A stretch of 64,000 nt of DNA from Polytrichum commune (Eukaryota; Streptophyta; Polytrichopsida; Polytrichales; Polytrichaceae). A program made the position numbers and the translations under genes. Shown here one piece after another: positions 47,961 through 60,128 of the stretch (positions are counted from its first letter, which is position 1; each line of letters opens with the position of its first letter). The DNA is taken from positions 38,641,554-38,705,553 of the forward strand of contig OX485803.1 of NCBI GenBank assembly GCA_950295325.1. Direction: 5' to 3'. Below the pieces are notes generated by a model. That model ran no database searches and was not told where the DNA came from. It saw nothing but the letters and a program-made list of their open reading frames with translations.

Positions 47961-50842
47961 TTATATGAGTGGGGAAGGGAAGTGAAGTCACAAGGTGGTG
48001 TCCCAAGACTTCCCCCACTCCTAGGACTAGCGTGTCTAGTCCTAGTGAAGCCATTTGGACTCCTTAGCAATCCCAACTGGTAATTAAGGGCATTTCCCAA
48101 ACTCTTGAGAGAGGATCCAAGGCTAGTGAATGGTAATGATAGCTTGCAGGGAGTTCAAGCCACGACCCCAAGACCATGAGTCAAGTGACTCCTCACTCAA
48201 ACCCATATTAGCACTGGGGTCCGAGGTACCTCGTAGCGGAGTGTATTCCACGTGGTTAGGTTTATTGACATAAATGAGATTACTTCATGCGTGGCCTTGG
48301 TTATGCATAGTTTTAGTGGCATCGTGCATCCATTGAATCCTACTTGATGGTTGCCATTGTTACACAACGAGCTACCTTTGAAATAAGTGTATGTTTGGGT
48401 TATGACACTTATCTAAGTGAATTGGAAATTTTACAAGCAACCATCATGGAAACCCAATAGCTCGTCCTCGAGGGAGATAAGTGCATGATGGTTTGCATGT
48501 GTCTGATTAAGATGGTCACCTTTGAAAGGAGGCACTTTGATTTTATGATGCCACACTTTGGAATTATATATAGAGTTAGACCAACTTGAAGATGAAGCAA
48601 CATCGTAGTTGATGTTGGTAAGAACATTGAAGTCCTCTCTCTTTGGAATAGGAAGAATCGCATCATACTATACTCACATTGACATATGTAGTTCTATAAG
48701 TTGAGCAACCCACACAAGTCATGCAAATTCTAGTTGACTAGCTCTACTTTGTTCTTAATCAAGTTTCACAATACAACAATATAATTATCTATTTACATAA
48801 ATAAAACACTTTCAAGTTCTATAACACTAATAAGAATACATTCTATGATCGTCAAACCCACCAAGGAAGGCGTGTGAGAACTCTTAAAGCTCGGTATATA
48901 TGACTTGCATGTGACTCAAAGTGAGAGACAACCAACCTTATGCAATATGATTGTGTCTTGCAAACGAGTGTATTTTGGCATGCATTGTTTGTCCTAACCT
49001 CCATAACCTTCCCATGAGTAGTTGTAAACTAGAAGTTTCTAGTAGTTGAGTATTAAAAAGAACACTTGAGCACAAATTTGGGACACGTTGAAATTAAAAT
49101 TACATGTGATCTATCAGTGGTTCTTCTAATGAAAATGATAGAATAATCACATTCAACATGGAGTGATATCTTTTTGTTGTGGCATGTATGTTGTTGTGTA
49201 ATTTGTGAGAGATACAAATCCACACTAATTCTTGGACCCACATGGCTTCTCAATGTATGTAGAATTAGGGTTCCCATCATAGGATTTTAGCCCTCTCCCC
49301 ATTGAAAGTGGCTTTCAATCTCTCATATGCAACACTTGTTATTTTTGGACAAGTGTTTTTTCTTTAATTAAAGAAATCATCCTAAATCCTAACTTAATTT
49401 GGCTTAGTGGAAATTTTGGTAGTTTTGTGGGAAATCGGTGCTTGATCTTGATTTCATTTTGAGAAGAAAAAAAAAGACTCTTAGCAATATCATTGCATCA
49501 ACCGTTTCTAACAAATTTCATCAAACTATGGACCTATGGTTCAATAACATTCTCATGTAATGGCATCAGAGCTAAACTTTTGCATGGTCAACATATACAT
49601 GAACATGACCTAGTGAACATACCCTTTATCCTTTCAAGTTTGTGATCATGTATAATAGTTTTCTTGGGTACCCCTACGTGTGTTGATGAATTATCTTTGT
49701 TTCTAATTTTGATGTCAAATAATATAGCACCCTAAGAAACGAGATGATTGTCATGCAGTAGTTACACTATTAACACTTATTTGTATGGCTCAATATAGTT
49801 ATGCCATACCATGATGAGACTAGTCAATGTGATTTTGCTTAACCCATGTTGTTTTTAGTATTGTATGTTCAAAAGTAAGACTATGGGATCAATATTTCTT
49901 ACATGAACATGAGATGTTGTGGGTTGAAAATATACAATATCAATAATTGATTCAAAACATCAGTACATCTTTATTTATTTTTATCACATCATCATTTGAT
50001 ATTTGAATATTAATAAGTCGTTGATTCTTAAGCCACTCTAATTTTCAATCCCGCACATAAAAAATACAATGGGCCACCTAGTCCTCAACCCACACTAACT
50101 TCAAACCCACATTAATAGATGTACACGGTGCAATTAGTCTAAGTTATACAATTGAAGATCAAGATTGGGTTGCGTGTTGGATCAAAGGACCATGAACATT
50201 ATAGTTCCACATCATACATATACTGTATTTTTGCATTCCTTTTTATTCCATGTCATTGGCATTCATCCTTCAATCACTAGGATAACATACTATATCATTT
50301 CAAAATGTCTTGGTCTTCCTTGAGCAAGATGTATCTAGCTATATATATGTATTTCCATTCATACCATTGCATATATATACAGAATTTGTGTGTGTGAAAA
50401 AAAAAGAGGCAACACATAGTCAAGACACGATGACCTACCCCACACATTGATCTGTATATCCTTTTATTCGAGGAGGAGGCTTATAAGCCTTTCCCGAAAT
50501 GCAGGCATGTGAGGCGGCCACGTCACTTCAACCACGTTAGGATTAGGGTTAGGGTTAGATTGTGTTTTGGAGATTTTGGAGCCATCAATCTCATTATTTA
50601 TTTATCATGGGTACATGGAACAAGCTAAAAGATAATAAGAGGTGGTGTGGAGAGGTACAAAACATCACTTAGCAATGACATTATGTTTATGGAGCATGGA
50701 AATATAATTTGTAGATTCACAAATATGTGACTCTCTCGATCCGAATCTCATGGTCCACCTACTAAGTTCGGGATACTAATCGACAGTCCAATTGCTTCAT
50801 GGGGACAACTTTGGGGAAAGAGTATGTGCATGCTTTATAAAT
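47961..50842. other. Gene-free AT-rich intergenic DNA
   Basis: Nearly 2.9 kb without recognisable coding sequence. At 49559-49571 ATGGCATCAGAGC resembles the initiator-tRNA primer-binding site of plant LTR retrotransposons (one mismatch to the usual 12-mer), but no LTR pair or gag/pol could be found. Confidence 0.5.
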
Positions 50843-50945
50843 GGAGAGAAGAAACTTCGGTCCCTAGAAAGGGACCGACGTGAATGAAGTGTCTGTTCGT
50901 TCCACCCCTAGACCTATGTCCACAGGACATAAGAATAGATAAACG
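50843..50945 (-). mobile_element. 5'-truncated LINE-tail fragment
   Basis: The reverse complement reads TCTATTCTTATGTCCTGTGG, then ACAGACACTTCATTCACGTC and GACCGAAGTTTCTTCTCTCC, matching the LINE 3' end at 24480-24584 more closely than the SINE version. It is a short truncated copy lying next to the pogo-like element. Confidence 0.7.
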
Positions 50946-50953
50946 GAAACATA

Positions 50954-51923
50954 CAGTCTACCCTCTATAAATGTTAACCCTCAGGAGTGGATCAAAATTA
51001 ACATTTATAGAGGTGTTAACAATTAACAATTATAAAATTACTTTTTTGAGCAATATACCGTACAAATCTTAACATTTATAAATATAAGCAATTGTGAAGA
51101 GTCCTTGTGAGAGAATACTATTCATAAAATTGCAAACCCAATCCAAACTTTATTCAATATCAAGTTTGCAAATCACGGGTGAAGTATGAATCAATGGTTC
51201 TTTGGTGAGATTCATCTACATGCACAACTTGCAAAAATTTCTCAATCTGCACCAACAAACCCACATACTTGGACACATCACATGAACGTGATTCCATGTA
51301 CCTTCTAATGGTACCAAAACTAGATTGCAAGTCACTATAAGATGGAATGGGTTCCACCTCACACTCCTCTTCCTCACAATCATCATCTGTGACATTAGAA
51401 GTCCCACCAATAGAGCCTAAAACATCCCATACATCCTCTTCGGTGACCTCATATGGATTGTTCAAATCAAAGTCTAATTTGTATTGCACATACTCTTGTG
51501 CCTCCATTCTTGAACTTCCATCACTAGAACTATTAGTAGCCAAACTTAGTCTTTCCAAAAGACTAGTTACCTCCTGCAATTCCACTTGAGGATTTGGAAT
51601 GGAAACTTCATTCAAATCAAGTAGTAGGAGCATACCGGTATGTCTCCAACAATGATAAATCACATTAGATGTGACTTTCAACCTCCACGCACATTCTAGC
51701 ATTTTCACCGCTTCATAAACATCAATCTTTGGGTCCTCATTGCTCATTGCTCATTGCTCATTCGTTAACATTTATAGAGTCAAATTTACAAAGAAGGGAG
51801 TACCATTTTGTTAACAATTAACACATTTAACATTTATAGTGTGCAATATGTGGGGAGTAGAAGAAAGTTAACATTTAGAGAGGGTTAACACTTATAGGTG
51901 TAACATTTATAGAGGGTGGACTG
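50954..51923 (-). mobile_element. Pogo-like DNA transposon with partial transposase
   Basis: The ends are inverted repeats: the left starts CAGTCTACCCTCTATAAATG and the complement of the right starts CAGTCCACCCTCTATAAATG. Both sides are flanked by TA (50952-50953 and 51924-51925). GTTAACATTTATAGAG is repeated several times within each end, like transposase binding sites. CAGT-starting TIRs with TA targets are typical of pogo/Tc1-mariner elements. At 970 bp it is too short to encode a full transposase. Confidence 0.85.
51160..51747 (-). pseudogene. C-terminal fragment of a pogo/Tigger-type transposase
   Basis: An open frame of 195 residues begins MSNEDPKIDVYEAVKMLECAW and continues VTSNVIYHCWRHTGML. 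This pattern (a helical 'AxxxLxxAW' segment, then 'I-x-x-C-W/F-R-x-x-G') follows the DDE core in CENP-B/Tigger/jerky-like proteins. The rest is acidic (TDDDCEEEECEVE) and ends in the segment retained at 1864-2042. The HTH and DDE core are missing, because the frame starts next to the terminal repeat. It could also be a domesticated or defective product; assignment is by pattern only. Confidence 0.5.
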
Positions 51924-52068
51924 TAACATACCCGATGATTTAAACAAGAGTACATAAGGCACGGGCCACACCACAAACTTGATGAATCCACTTTGTTATA
52001 TCAATATTTGAGCCTCACTAAATTTGGAATTGAAATCCACAGTTGTTATATGTCAATTTGCATGCTCC

Positions 52069-52433
52069 AAACTGCACTAAATATAATACTTAATGTCATA
52101 TGGTATTTAATGTCGCTATGGTAATTTTTTTTCTTCCTGATGACACTTCTTATGACTAACTATTCTCATGGATGATGGATGAGTTCATCCATTGGCCAAA
52201 ACCCTCCCTTCTCTTGTTAGCAACTTGTGATGATCGGAATTTGAATGAGAAATCACTTGGTAAGTGACAGTAATTGCAACACTGTAAATATACAATCCCC
52301 TGAAATTCTTACAAGGAATGACAAATAATTTTGGGTTAACATATGGTGTTAGTGACACTATGCCGCAGTCTACAATTAGCATTGAGCAAGACGACTAGAA
52401 TGGGTGACACCAAATGTCATATTTAGTGTAGTT
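52069..52433. mobile_element. MITE with palindromic TIRs, copy 2
   Basis: It begins AAACTGCACTAAATATAATA and ends AAATGTCATATTTAGTGTAGTT. Its interior, reversed, matches 29-424, including TTGCAACACTG/AGTGACAGTAATTGCAAC and TTAACATATGGTGTTAGTGAC. About 365 bp, non-coding. Confidence 0.7.
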
Positions 52434-52842
52434 AACTTACTTAACACATTGTGAACTTTTTGGTGGAATACGTACACGAGACTTTCAATCCTACATATAG
52501 GTAGTAATGCTACGCTCCCGCGCCCTATGACATTTTGTATGCAATGACCTCTTGGGGGCCCTTTAAACATAGAAAACCCCCTCAGAAAATAATATGGTAC
52601 CAAGGTCACAATAACATCACGTTTCATCTTCTCAATGAGACACACCCTTCCATGTGACAAGGCACCCGCCATGGTGTATTACCCTTATAACTTGTAAGCT
52701 TGCTTTCTCATGTGGTGTAGTGACCTGCTTACGAAAATTGGTCAAAGAACACCCAAAGCTCCCGAGAGAGGCTACTTTAGCTTTGCGAAAATGGTTGATG
52801 ACTTCTCAAACTTGGTAGGGCATTCAATTGGTCACATGAGTT

Positions 52843-53003
52843 GGTCACTAAAGTGTCTATTCTCGACATGGGAGGGTCATTTTGTTCCAATGACCCTTTG
52901 TTCCATGGGCACTGGGTCACTGGGTCATTAACAACACGAACAAAACATTTTATTCATGCCGGCCTTGAAAGAGGTCCGGAGTTTCTATTTATTTATTTAT
53001 CTT
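52843..53003 (+). mobile_element. 5'-truncated SINE/LINE-tail insertion
   Basis: A 161-bp insert flanked by the 11-bp duplication TCACATGAGTT (52832-52842 and 53004-53014). It contains only the shared 3' tail (TAAAGTGTCTATTCTCGACA, then TTTATTCATGCCGGCC and GGAGTTTCTATTTATTTATT), so reverse transcription stopped early. It sits in a diverged unit of the 317-bp tandem repeat. Confidence 0.85.
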
Positions 53004-53329
53004 TCACATGAGTTACATATGTTAGCCATCAAAACAAAAACCGGAGGTTTACGAACCCCCTATACATACATGGCCCCTTTGAACACATGCAGTAAAGGTG
53101 GGCAAGGGTGACAAGGTGACATCAAAGTTGTGTTTCTACTTCTCACATAACATCACTAAACTCTGTTTGCCACTTACCCTAGGCAAGAGGAGAATCCAGG
53201 CATGCAAGGGCCAAGGAAAAACATGTTGTGATTGTAAGAACAAAGTCTTTATCTAGTGCTATGGCAAGATCCCATTTGAATAATATTTTTTTAATTTTTT
53301 AATTTAGCATGAAACTTAATAATGTTATG

Positions 53330-54180
53330 CAATGAGACCACATCCTTACACATGATAGGGGCACTCACCCTAGTGCATTACCCTATAACATATAAGCCTA
53401 TTTTTTTTCCCTTGTGGAAAAACCCACTGCTTTCAAAAGTTGGTCAAACAACACTCAAAACCCAGTCCTGACTCGAGAGACGAGTTTGGGTTTACGAAAA
53501 TAGTTGACGAAATCCTGAAATTGGTAGAATATAACAACCAATTGAAAGTTCATCCATGGACCCCCTAAACATACACACCCACTTTGGAGTAGTTGGTATC
53601 AAGGTGACAACAACAACAATATGCCATTTTGGGATGTCAACGAACACACACCCTTATCACCTTACACATGATAAGGCACTCACCCTAGTGCATTACCCTA
53701 TTATAATGTATAAGCCTACTTTATCGCATGTGATAAAGTGATTGCTTTAAAAAATGGGTCAAACAACACTCAAGGCTCACTCCTGACTCTAGAGAGGCCA
53801 ATTTGGGTTTACGAGAATGGTTGACGCAATCCCAAAATTGGTAGAATATAACAACCAATTGAAAGTTCATCCATGGACCCCCTAAACATACACACCCACT
53901 TTGGAGAAGCTGGTATCAAGGTGACAACAACAACATGCCATTTTGGGGTGTCAACGAACACACACCCTTATCACCTTACACATGATAAGGCACTCACCCT
54001 AGTGCATTACCCTATTATAATGTATAAGCCTACTTTATCGCATGTGATAACGTGATTGCTTTAAAAAATGGGTCAAACAACACTCAAGGCTCACTCCCGA
54101 CTCTAGAGAGGCCAATTTGGGTTTACGAGAATGGTTGACACAATCCCGAAATTGCTAGGATAGAGAGCCATTTGATTGGT
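53330..54180. repeat. 317-bp tandem repeat array
   Basis: Two close units are offset by 317 bases (for example ATGGACCCCCTAAACATACA at 53556 and 53873), preceded by a diverged unit at about 53330-53545. A still more diverged relative lies at 52620-52840. Units contain CACCTTACACATGATAAGGC, ACTCACCCTAGTGCATTACCC and GGTCAAACAACACTCAA. The short frames inside are repeated but show no protein character. Confidence 0.85.
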
Positions 54181-55046
54181 CACACAGGCGGTGGGGGTTG
54201 TGAATGGGGCTCGACATGGGAGCCATCATGGGACTCGATCTTATACAGGTGGCAGCCACGTAGGAAGGGGCGCTGACCTGGCCCGGCGAAATGGCGGGTG
54301 GGGGAGCTCTGTTTTCCTTCCTTCCCCGAACCCTAATTTCCAGGAAGCTCTTCTGGCTATGGCTGCCGGAACCTACTCCGGGATGACCAATGGGCCTTCG
54401 TCGTTGCTTTTCTTGGTCAAGTCCCCACCTGCAACACTACTGTCCTTGCCACATCGCCCGTCACATGCTCCCTCCCGCTATCGCGTGTCATTTCGATGCT
54501 CTGTAACCCTCGTTTGCTTCCTGGTTGGAAGTGTACGATGAGTTTACACAGCTGTCGAGGTTTGAAGCTCGACAAGCCTGCGGGAGAAGAGGCAACCGTA
54601 GTCCGTTCTGTTGTTGCTGCTGCGGTCTTAGGTTTACGAGAATTTTTCCCATTTCAGTAAGTTAGATTGGAGTGGAGTGGAGTGGAGTGGAGTTGGCGTG
54701 AAGAAAATGAGTGTCATGACCCTTGCTTCGGTGGATCTTCTTGTGAGATAACATCATCCGGAGGTTCGGAGGAGAAGGGTATCTACTATCATCGCAGGCG
54801 GATCGTCTCAATGAGTTCTTACTTGGCGTACACCGAAGGGAAATTAACAGTAGAGTAAAATTAGGAGGAGGGGTGAGAAAGAAAAGGGGGGTACTGTTGT
54901 TGTACGTGAGAAGTGTCAGACAACAACCTCCTGCCTCTCAGAGTTCCAGGTCACAAACGTAGAGAGGAGGAAATACGGGAAAAATATATTCCCGGAGCTC
55001 GTCAAGAAAGAAAGTGTGGGGGATAAGCCTTGTACCGAGAAGAAGC
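54181..55046 (+). promoter_or_regulatory. Upstream region and 5' UTR of the COV-like gene
   Basis: The sequence turns GC-rich from about 54200. An open frame ending at 54541 contains a Ser/Pro/Arg-rich stretch (MAAGTYSGMTNGPSSLL) that resembles an organelle-targeting peptide but joins nothing downstream. GGAGT is repeated at 54668-54692. No TATA box is convincing. Confidence 0.35.
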
Positions 55047-58000
55047 ATGGGGGATGACAAAGCTTCACCATCGCGACCCCCAGGCAGCGACAGGGAGCTG
55101 CTCATGGCGAGCCACGATGAAGATATAGAAGATCCTCCGAAAGCAGGTCCTCCTCCACCTTCGGCGTATCACCAAGGTCGAGTGGTACGAATTCTTGAGT
55201 ACCTATCTTTTTCCCTCCGATTCAATCTAATCTTTCTCTGAACTTCCTCTATGATATGGTCAGTTAGATAGATGATTGTAGTAGTCATATCCTCTCTGTT
55301 TTGCATTTCTTTGATATATTGAGCTTGGATACATGATTTGTTCTACCTTTTTTTCACAAGGGAGAATGAATATCCTCGTTGCACTACTCTTTTGTTCGTT
55401 CCTTTCTATTTGTTGCTCTCAGAAGTTTCTGTTCTGTAAGCTCTCTAGTCTTACTCTAGCGGAAAAAGGCCTTACTGCTCTCGGAAAACCTGCACGTGCT
55501 CGCTGCTGTGTTTTTGATGGCCATGTTTCATTAGAGAGAAACCTTAATGCGAGGGTTTGGTGCAGAGAGAAGTTATTTTGTCACCATTTTTGTTGTTGCC
55601 ATTTGACATAACCTATTGCATAAACAGACTTTTCTTGTGTTCAGTTCCACCGCTTGCTGAATTTTTTGATTACCAGTTTTCATTTGGAGTGGGAGCCCTT
55701 AGTTTATTAGCTCCTTTCTATCCCTATAGAAGACCCTCATGTATATTGGATATTCTGGGTCTTGTGCTTTAGTGAGATATGAAGGATGGTTTTTTGGTAA
55801 CTTCAAACTTGGGAGAGTGCAAGAAGCACTTGATATTCACTTAAGACATGTTGACAAGAAATAAAGCTCTCTCTTCAATAGGTGTGCTGGTTGGTGGAGA
55901 ACGAAGAGTTATTTCTCAATATTCTGTGTAATGCTCTTCGTGAATAACATTATTGCTAATTCAGCTGCCAGACAACGTTACAACAAGTTTCTCAAGTTCT
56001 TAATTCTCAGGAGGGGTTGGTGTTCTGGAGTTGATATGTTGGATTTTCTTAGCAACTGCTGAAAGATTTTGGGTTGCTGTACTTCCAATCAATAAGCTGG
56101 CTAGGACCAGCTGGGGTAATTTAATAAGCTTTCGAATGCTATTTCTTACACAGGTGTAACTTTAGAAGATAGTAACCCTTCACCGAAGATGCTTGCTATC
56201 AGTAAACAAAGCAGAAAGTGGTTGCGCATTTGGCTGTTTATGATCGCGTGGATTGCTGCACTTGATGCAATCTTGATGTCAATAGAAAGAGTTACTTCTC
56301 AATACTTGTATGATTCAATCAAGGAGATGTAGCAAAATACACCTTATGTGTGTATAGATTTTTATAGAGTCTAAGTGGCAAACTAAGAATTAGTAGGCAC
56401 TCTCAAGTGACATTTTCCTCATCTCTAACATCAATCAAGTTTACACGGGAGATAAATTTGAGCATGTAGAATGATGAGAAATTGAAGGAAATCGTTAAAG
56501 TATTTCTGGTAGGAGCTTACGCTTGAGTTAACTGGAGACCTTCAAGATTGAAAGGATGAACAAGAAATCATGTGAAACAACTTATGTGGACATATTTACT
56601 TCACTTGAGACTATTGTTTCAACCATTGACTGGTTGAATATGCTTAACCTTATTACAGCATGGCTGTTAGGGAGAGGGGTGGATTTTCAAGTGGCACCTG
56701 TTATAGCCCTCAGAAGGTGTGCATGTATTTTAAACTCATTCAAATAATATTGACCTCAACCAGTGGGTGATATATGAATAATTGCAAGATAAGGTCGTGT
56801 CACAAGCTTAGAGATCTATCTGAGTTCTTAAACTTGAGTGCTTCTTGGTGGCTGCATCCTTACTTGACTCTTTCATAATATCAATCAGCTGGCCTGTTGA
56901 ACTTTTAATGCTATATTCAAGTATATTGTTATCTGGTCAATTAAATTGTGATAAGCATATTATGGATTATAGAAGGAGCAGAAACGGATTACTTGAAAAG
57001 TATCAGCTAGAATTGCTGAAAACCCAGCTCTTTGAGTGAGGTTCAAACTTGTATAAATTGAAGGTGCATACACTGACAAGTGTTTTGCGTGTGGTCTGTG
57101 TCAGGCTTTCTATGGCTTCCTTTCAAGTTGGGCTTCAAAAAAGTTCATGAGTGGCTGGTAAGTTGTTCCCTATGACTCTGGTCTTCAGAGTGCTTACTTC
57201 ACAACTCCAACAATGCACACACTGACGAAGTTGTAGGATTCTAGTAGAAATGAGAGCCTTCATCATCTTTTCCTTGCTCATGTCCTGTTATGCCACTGGG
57301 TTTTATATTTTAAAATTGTGTGCTGCTCTTGTTGTGCAGTGTAATCCTTCTACCGATTGCAGTCACATTCTATGTCACATGGTGGTTCATCAGATTTTTT
57401 GATGGCTTCTTCTCTCCTATTTACGACTCTCTTGGCATACACGTACTTGGTGAATTATCCAACCACGTACTAAATTTTAGTTGTGATAATAGATGCTATT
57501 TCTCTCCTGCTTTCTTATGTGTATTGCTGGTGCTCTTGGTCATATCCTTTATTTTTTATTGCCATGCTATTTGCAATAAATAATTGTAATGTTACTATGT
57601 CTGTAATGTATGTTTGGCTGCAGGGCTTGGATTTGTAACGTCATTTGTGTTCATCTTTTTGGTGGGAGTATTTGGCTCTTCATGGATTGGATCTTCAGTG
57701 TTACTAGTAGGTGAATGGTTTATCAAGCGTATGCCTCTTGTGAAACATATCTACTCTGCCTCTAAGCAGATCAGTGCAGCTATCTCTCCAGGTACAGGCT
57801 CATTGTGCTGTATGAAGTGGCAAATGCATATTATATTTGAACTATATGAGCATAGAGTTATTTCAGGGACCCACTTGCTTGTTGTCTGGTCTGCTTTGTA
57901 CCCATGATTGCACAATCAGCACTGCATTTTTTTACCTCATTTGGCAGGCAGGGGCGTTTTTGAGCTTTATGACTCAGTTTGCTGCTTGTGGGATTTTTCT

Positions 58001-60128
58001 GGGTCAGCAAACTGAGCTTATTGTTTCTTGCGATAGTGGTGTAATGAATCTCTACATTCAAGAGAGAAGTGTTGGTTTGGAATTCCCTACTGCATGCATC
58101 GTAGGAACAAGTTGAGATCCATAAGTCGAGAATGTTACTGATCTTAAAAGCTGTAAAGTACCAGAAATAGAAGATGTTTTAGAGATGAGCAGGTACACAG
58201 AGGATCAAATTGGTGTTGTCCCTCTTACAGATGTCAAATGTCCTCCATATATGCTCTGTATGATATGTTCGATGTATCTGAGGTGCTGGTGTGTTCGAGA
58301 GACAAACAAGGCATATTATACCACCTGCTAATGTTGTGTGGAGGAGTATGATGGGGATGTAGTGAAGTACAGAGGAGTACCACTGGAGGGAAATGCAACC
58401 TAGATATTACTATCTGTTGCAAATGATGAGCTATTGCAAGTGAAATTTGAACGCACGATTTGGCTCAGGGATGCTCCCCCCACTCCACTCCAGTGGTACT
58501 CCAAATTAATGTTCTTGATGACAATGACCAGGACTGCTTGAGAGGATGCCTTAACAAAGGCCATACCTCTGCATGTATCTGTAGGTCATCACTAGTGTGA
58601 ATCTGTTGTACTATTGCGAAATAGGAAATCCTGAGTTTATGATCCTGCAGGAGTCAACGGCTTTGTCCTTCTTTGAGTAGTTCACCAACCCAGGGTGAAA
58701 GTCGTACTAGTCCACACTATAGCAAGATATTTATGGGTTCAGTTCAAGTCTGGTGAACGCTCAATGCTTTGATGATTGTTGCTTACAAAGACTTTGCCTC
58801 ATTTTGTGTGCAAGTTTTCACTATTCTAGAGGGAATTAGTGATGATGCACTTCCAACATCCCTGAGAGACACTTTGTTAAAATGACTTTCAGAGCAGATT
58901 ATAACAGTCTTGTGAACTATTCTGTTGTGGAGAACACTAGATGAAGTAGTAATTGTAAATGCAGTTTACAAGTTCTCCATTGTGTGGTTTCTACTGGTTT
59001 TTTCCCCGCCCTCCCCTCCCCCTTATTATATATTAAAACAACTATGAGAGCAGCAATCTGAAATGTGGTCTCTTAGCATCTCTAGGTTCCTCCTCACCGG
59101 ATTTGGTACTTATGGTATTCTGCAGACACAATGGCTTGTTGTGAAGTCTTTGGATAAACATCTCCTTCAAGCTTTTGCTTTCCTCTCCTTCCTGGACATG
59201 GGAGTTGGCAGTCTAGGTCTTTGAGTCCTTTTTGTTTTTTTATCTTAATAATTTAAATTCTCCCATATATCCTTTTTCCTATATCAGTGAATTTTTGCTG
59301 CCTAGCTAACTTGTTTGTTTATTTTCTGGATGGTGTAAACAGATCAAAATACACAAGCCTTTCAGGAGGTAGCCATAATTCGGCATCCTCGAGTTGGTGA
59401 ATATGCATTTGGCTTCATCACTTCCACTCTTGTTTTGCAGGTAATTTAAGTTCTCCACACTAAAAATTGTGGGAAATAATTTATGAGTATGGGTTGGTGC
59501 TGTCCTACAAAGTGGAGGTGAATTGGGCAGAGAAGGTGCTGCTGCTATTGTCACAATTTGTTCAAAATGGACATATACTGGCTTCACACAGCACATTGGT
59601 GCTGCTGACACAGGAAATACTGGATTTCAGGATCACTAGATTTGTCCAGATGACTGATTGTTGGATTTCTTCACTGACAGAATGATGTTGGAGAAGAAGA
59701 GCTGTGCAGCATTTATGTGCCTACCAATCACCTTTACATCGGTGACATCTTCCTTGTCAACTCGAAGGATGTTATTCGTCCAAACTTGTCTGTGAGGGAG
59801 GGCATTGGTACGTGTTAGCATTTCTTGTGTTTTTTCATATCAGACTGTCTTGTCATCTCACAGTAAATGTTATTATAGAATTGTACCTATAGCATACCTT
59901 CCCTGCTGATAGGAGTATTCCAGTTCTTGCATTATCAGGTTTCTTGTGTTTATTATGTACTGTAATGTGTATCTAGATTGTCTACATTTTTGCGTTTCTT
60001 GTGGACACCTAACAATAGATTATGCTGTCTGTGCAGAAATTGTGGTCTCTGGGGGAATGTCGATGCCCCAGGTGATTGCACCAAGAGGGATAACATCTCC
60101 AACAAAACAGGCCGTCACATCTATATGA
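55047..60128 (+). CDS. COV1: COV-family (CONTINUOUS VASCULAR RING-like) DUF502 membrane protein
   Basis: Integral membrane protein; the plant COV/LCV proteins act in the Golgi/trans-Golgi and affect vascular patterning and protein trafficking. Seven exons join in phase: 55047-55184, 57105-57157, 57340-57449, 57624-57791, 59343-59440, 59681-59807 and 60037-60128 (261 residues, family length). An acidic Pro-rich N terminus is followed by SWASKKFMSGC. The first membrane segment is VILLPIAVTFYVTWWFIRFF, then DGFFSPIYDSLGIHVLG. The second is TSFVFIFLVGVFGSSWIG, then GEWFIKRMPLVKHIYSASKQ. The C-terminal domain shows EVAIIRHPRVGEYAFGFIT, IYVPTNHLYIGDIFLVN and EIVVSGGMSMPQV. The start is the second in-frame initiator-like codon; the frame is open slightly upstream. 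Introns 1 and 4 are long (1.9 and 1.6 kb). Apparently intact. Confidence 0.95.

Noticed and set aside
49559-49571. ATGGCATCAGAGC, similar to an LTR-retrotransposon primer-binding site
   Set aside because: One mismatch, and no LTR pair, polypurine tract or gag/pol similarity was found nearby. A similar weak match on the minus strand near 10930 was dropped for the same reason.
50536-50562. Short TTAGGG repeats
   Set aside because: Only about three copies, and not the usual plant TTTAGGG unit; too short to call telomeric.
53556-54055. Two similar 60-codon frames (MDPLNIHTHFG...)
   Set aside because: They are duplicated only because they lie in the 317-bp tandem repeat; no protein features and no splice context.
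54176-54541. 121-codon frame upstream of the COV gene resembling a transit peptide
   Set aside because: It cannot be joined to any downstream conserved exon in phase, and GC-rich leader sequence easily stays open.
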